From NCBI GenBank assembly GCA_028715315.1, contig JAQUSA010000070.1:1-5912 (forward strand): 5,912 nucleotides of DNA, read 5' to 3'. This document shows positions 5,652 to 5,912 of the stretch, piece after piece. Every line of letters begins with the position of its first letter. The first letter of the stretch is position 1. The notes under the pieces were generated by a model that was not told the DNA's origin, ran no database searches, and saw only the letters and a list, made by a program, of their open reading frames with translations. This stretch comes from Candidatus Omnitrophota bacterium (GTDB taxonomy: Bacteria; Omnitrophota; Gorgyraeia; Pluralincolimonadales; Pluralincolimonadaceae). The position numbers were made by a program, and so were the translations under genes.

Positions 5652-5912
5652 GCGGGTTCTTCCCGATATCGGACGCCAGGCAGAGCTGGTCTTTCCCGTG
5701 CTGTTTCGCCCAATAAAGGGCTTCGTCGGCTTTCTTGAACAACTGGTGCGGAGTGGCGCCGTCATTAGGGTATATGGCTATGCCGATGCTGACGCTGAAT
5801 GTCAGCGTCTTATCCCCCGCTTTTATCTCCTGTGACTTTACCGCATCCCGCAGGCGGTTTCCTACGGCCAGCGCGCTGTCCTTGTTCGAATTCGTCAACA
5901 GTACCACGAATT
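5635..5912 (-). CDS. GGDEF-domain protein (probable diguanylate cyclase), C-terminal fragment
   Basis: This is the last part of a GGDEF domain, which makes cyclic di-GMP from two GTP. The window edge falls inside the signature itself: the first full codon is the Phe of GGDEF, preceded by the last two bases of a Glu codon, followed by VVLLTN. Typical downstream landmarks follow: the helix SALAVGNRLRDAV, the strand LTFSVSIGIAIYP, and the helix LFKKADEALYWAKQHGKDQ. Ninety-one full residues are present, ending a short tail (NPPKGIL) after the domain, so GGDEF is the C-terminal domain. The active-site Gly-Gly-Asp, the RxxD inhibitory site and any sensor or receiver domain lie outside the window, so catalytic competence cannot be judged. 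It is convergent with cinA; their coding ends overlap by 17 bp with no terminator-like hairpin between them. Confidence 0.92.
   Translation of the reverse strand, partial: FVVLLTNSNKDSALAVGNRLRDAVKSQEIKAGDKTLTFSVSIGIAIYPNDGATPHQLFKKADEALYWAKQHGKDQLCLASDIGKNPPKGIL

Noticed and set aside
5653..5665. CGGG/CCCG hairpin just after the cinA stop codon as a terminator
   Set aside because: The stem is only 4 bp with no following T-run, and the bases are codons of the GGDEF protein's tail.
5051..5765. Minus-strand open frames opposite cinA
   Set aside because: They are antisense shadows of the conserved CinA coding sequence without SD sites or domains.

Overview
The window is ordinary bacterial chromosome carrying five genes: two are cut by the window edges and three are complete. 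The gene content is bacterial (RecA, CinA, GGDEF). Frequent ATA (Ile) and AGG (Arg) codons, moderately high GC and a secreted discoidin-domain glycosidase-like protein suggest an uncultured lineage such as Omnitrophota or another PVC-adjacent phylum. That placement is inference from style only and is weak. No tRNA, rRNA, CRISPR, IS element or phage gene is visible.

Layout, left to right. (1) Positions 1-226, minus: the first 75 codons of recA, cut just before the Walker A loop. A strong Shine-Dalgarno precedes it, and a near-consensus sigma70-type promoter lies about 120 bp upstream. (2) 390-1175, minus: a complete amidohydrolase-2 family metal-dependent hydrolase. (3) 1172-4393, minus: a large exported protein with two discoidin (F5/8 type C, CBM32-like) domains, a third degenerate one, and a six-hairpin glycosidase-like catalytic region. 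Genes 3 and 2 overlap by four bases (GTGA) and form one transcription unit. (4) 4485-5651, plus: complete cinA, transcribed divergently from gene 3 across a 91-bp spacer. (5) 5635-5912, minus: the C-terminal end of a GGDEF (diguanylate cyclase) protein, converging on cinA with a 17-bp overlap of coding ends.

How the genes fit together. recA and cinA are classical neighbours, often in one operon. Here they are still close but on opposite strands, with the glycosidase-amidohydrolase pair between them. That pair looks like an accessory cassette for binding and processing a glycan, with the large protein outside the cytoplasm and the small hydrolase inside it; its substrate cannot be read from sequence.

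The most noteworthy details are: a perfect extended -10 element placed so that cinA should be transcribed as a leaderless mRNA, while its neighbours have strong ribosome binding sites; an apparent in-frame loss of about 22 residues in the CinA N-terminal domain; and duplication plus decay of discoidin modules in the large exported protein. I did not find a convincing wholly new system.
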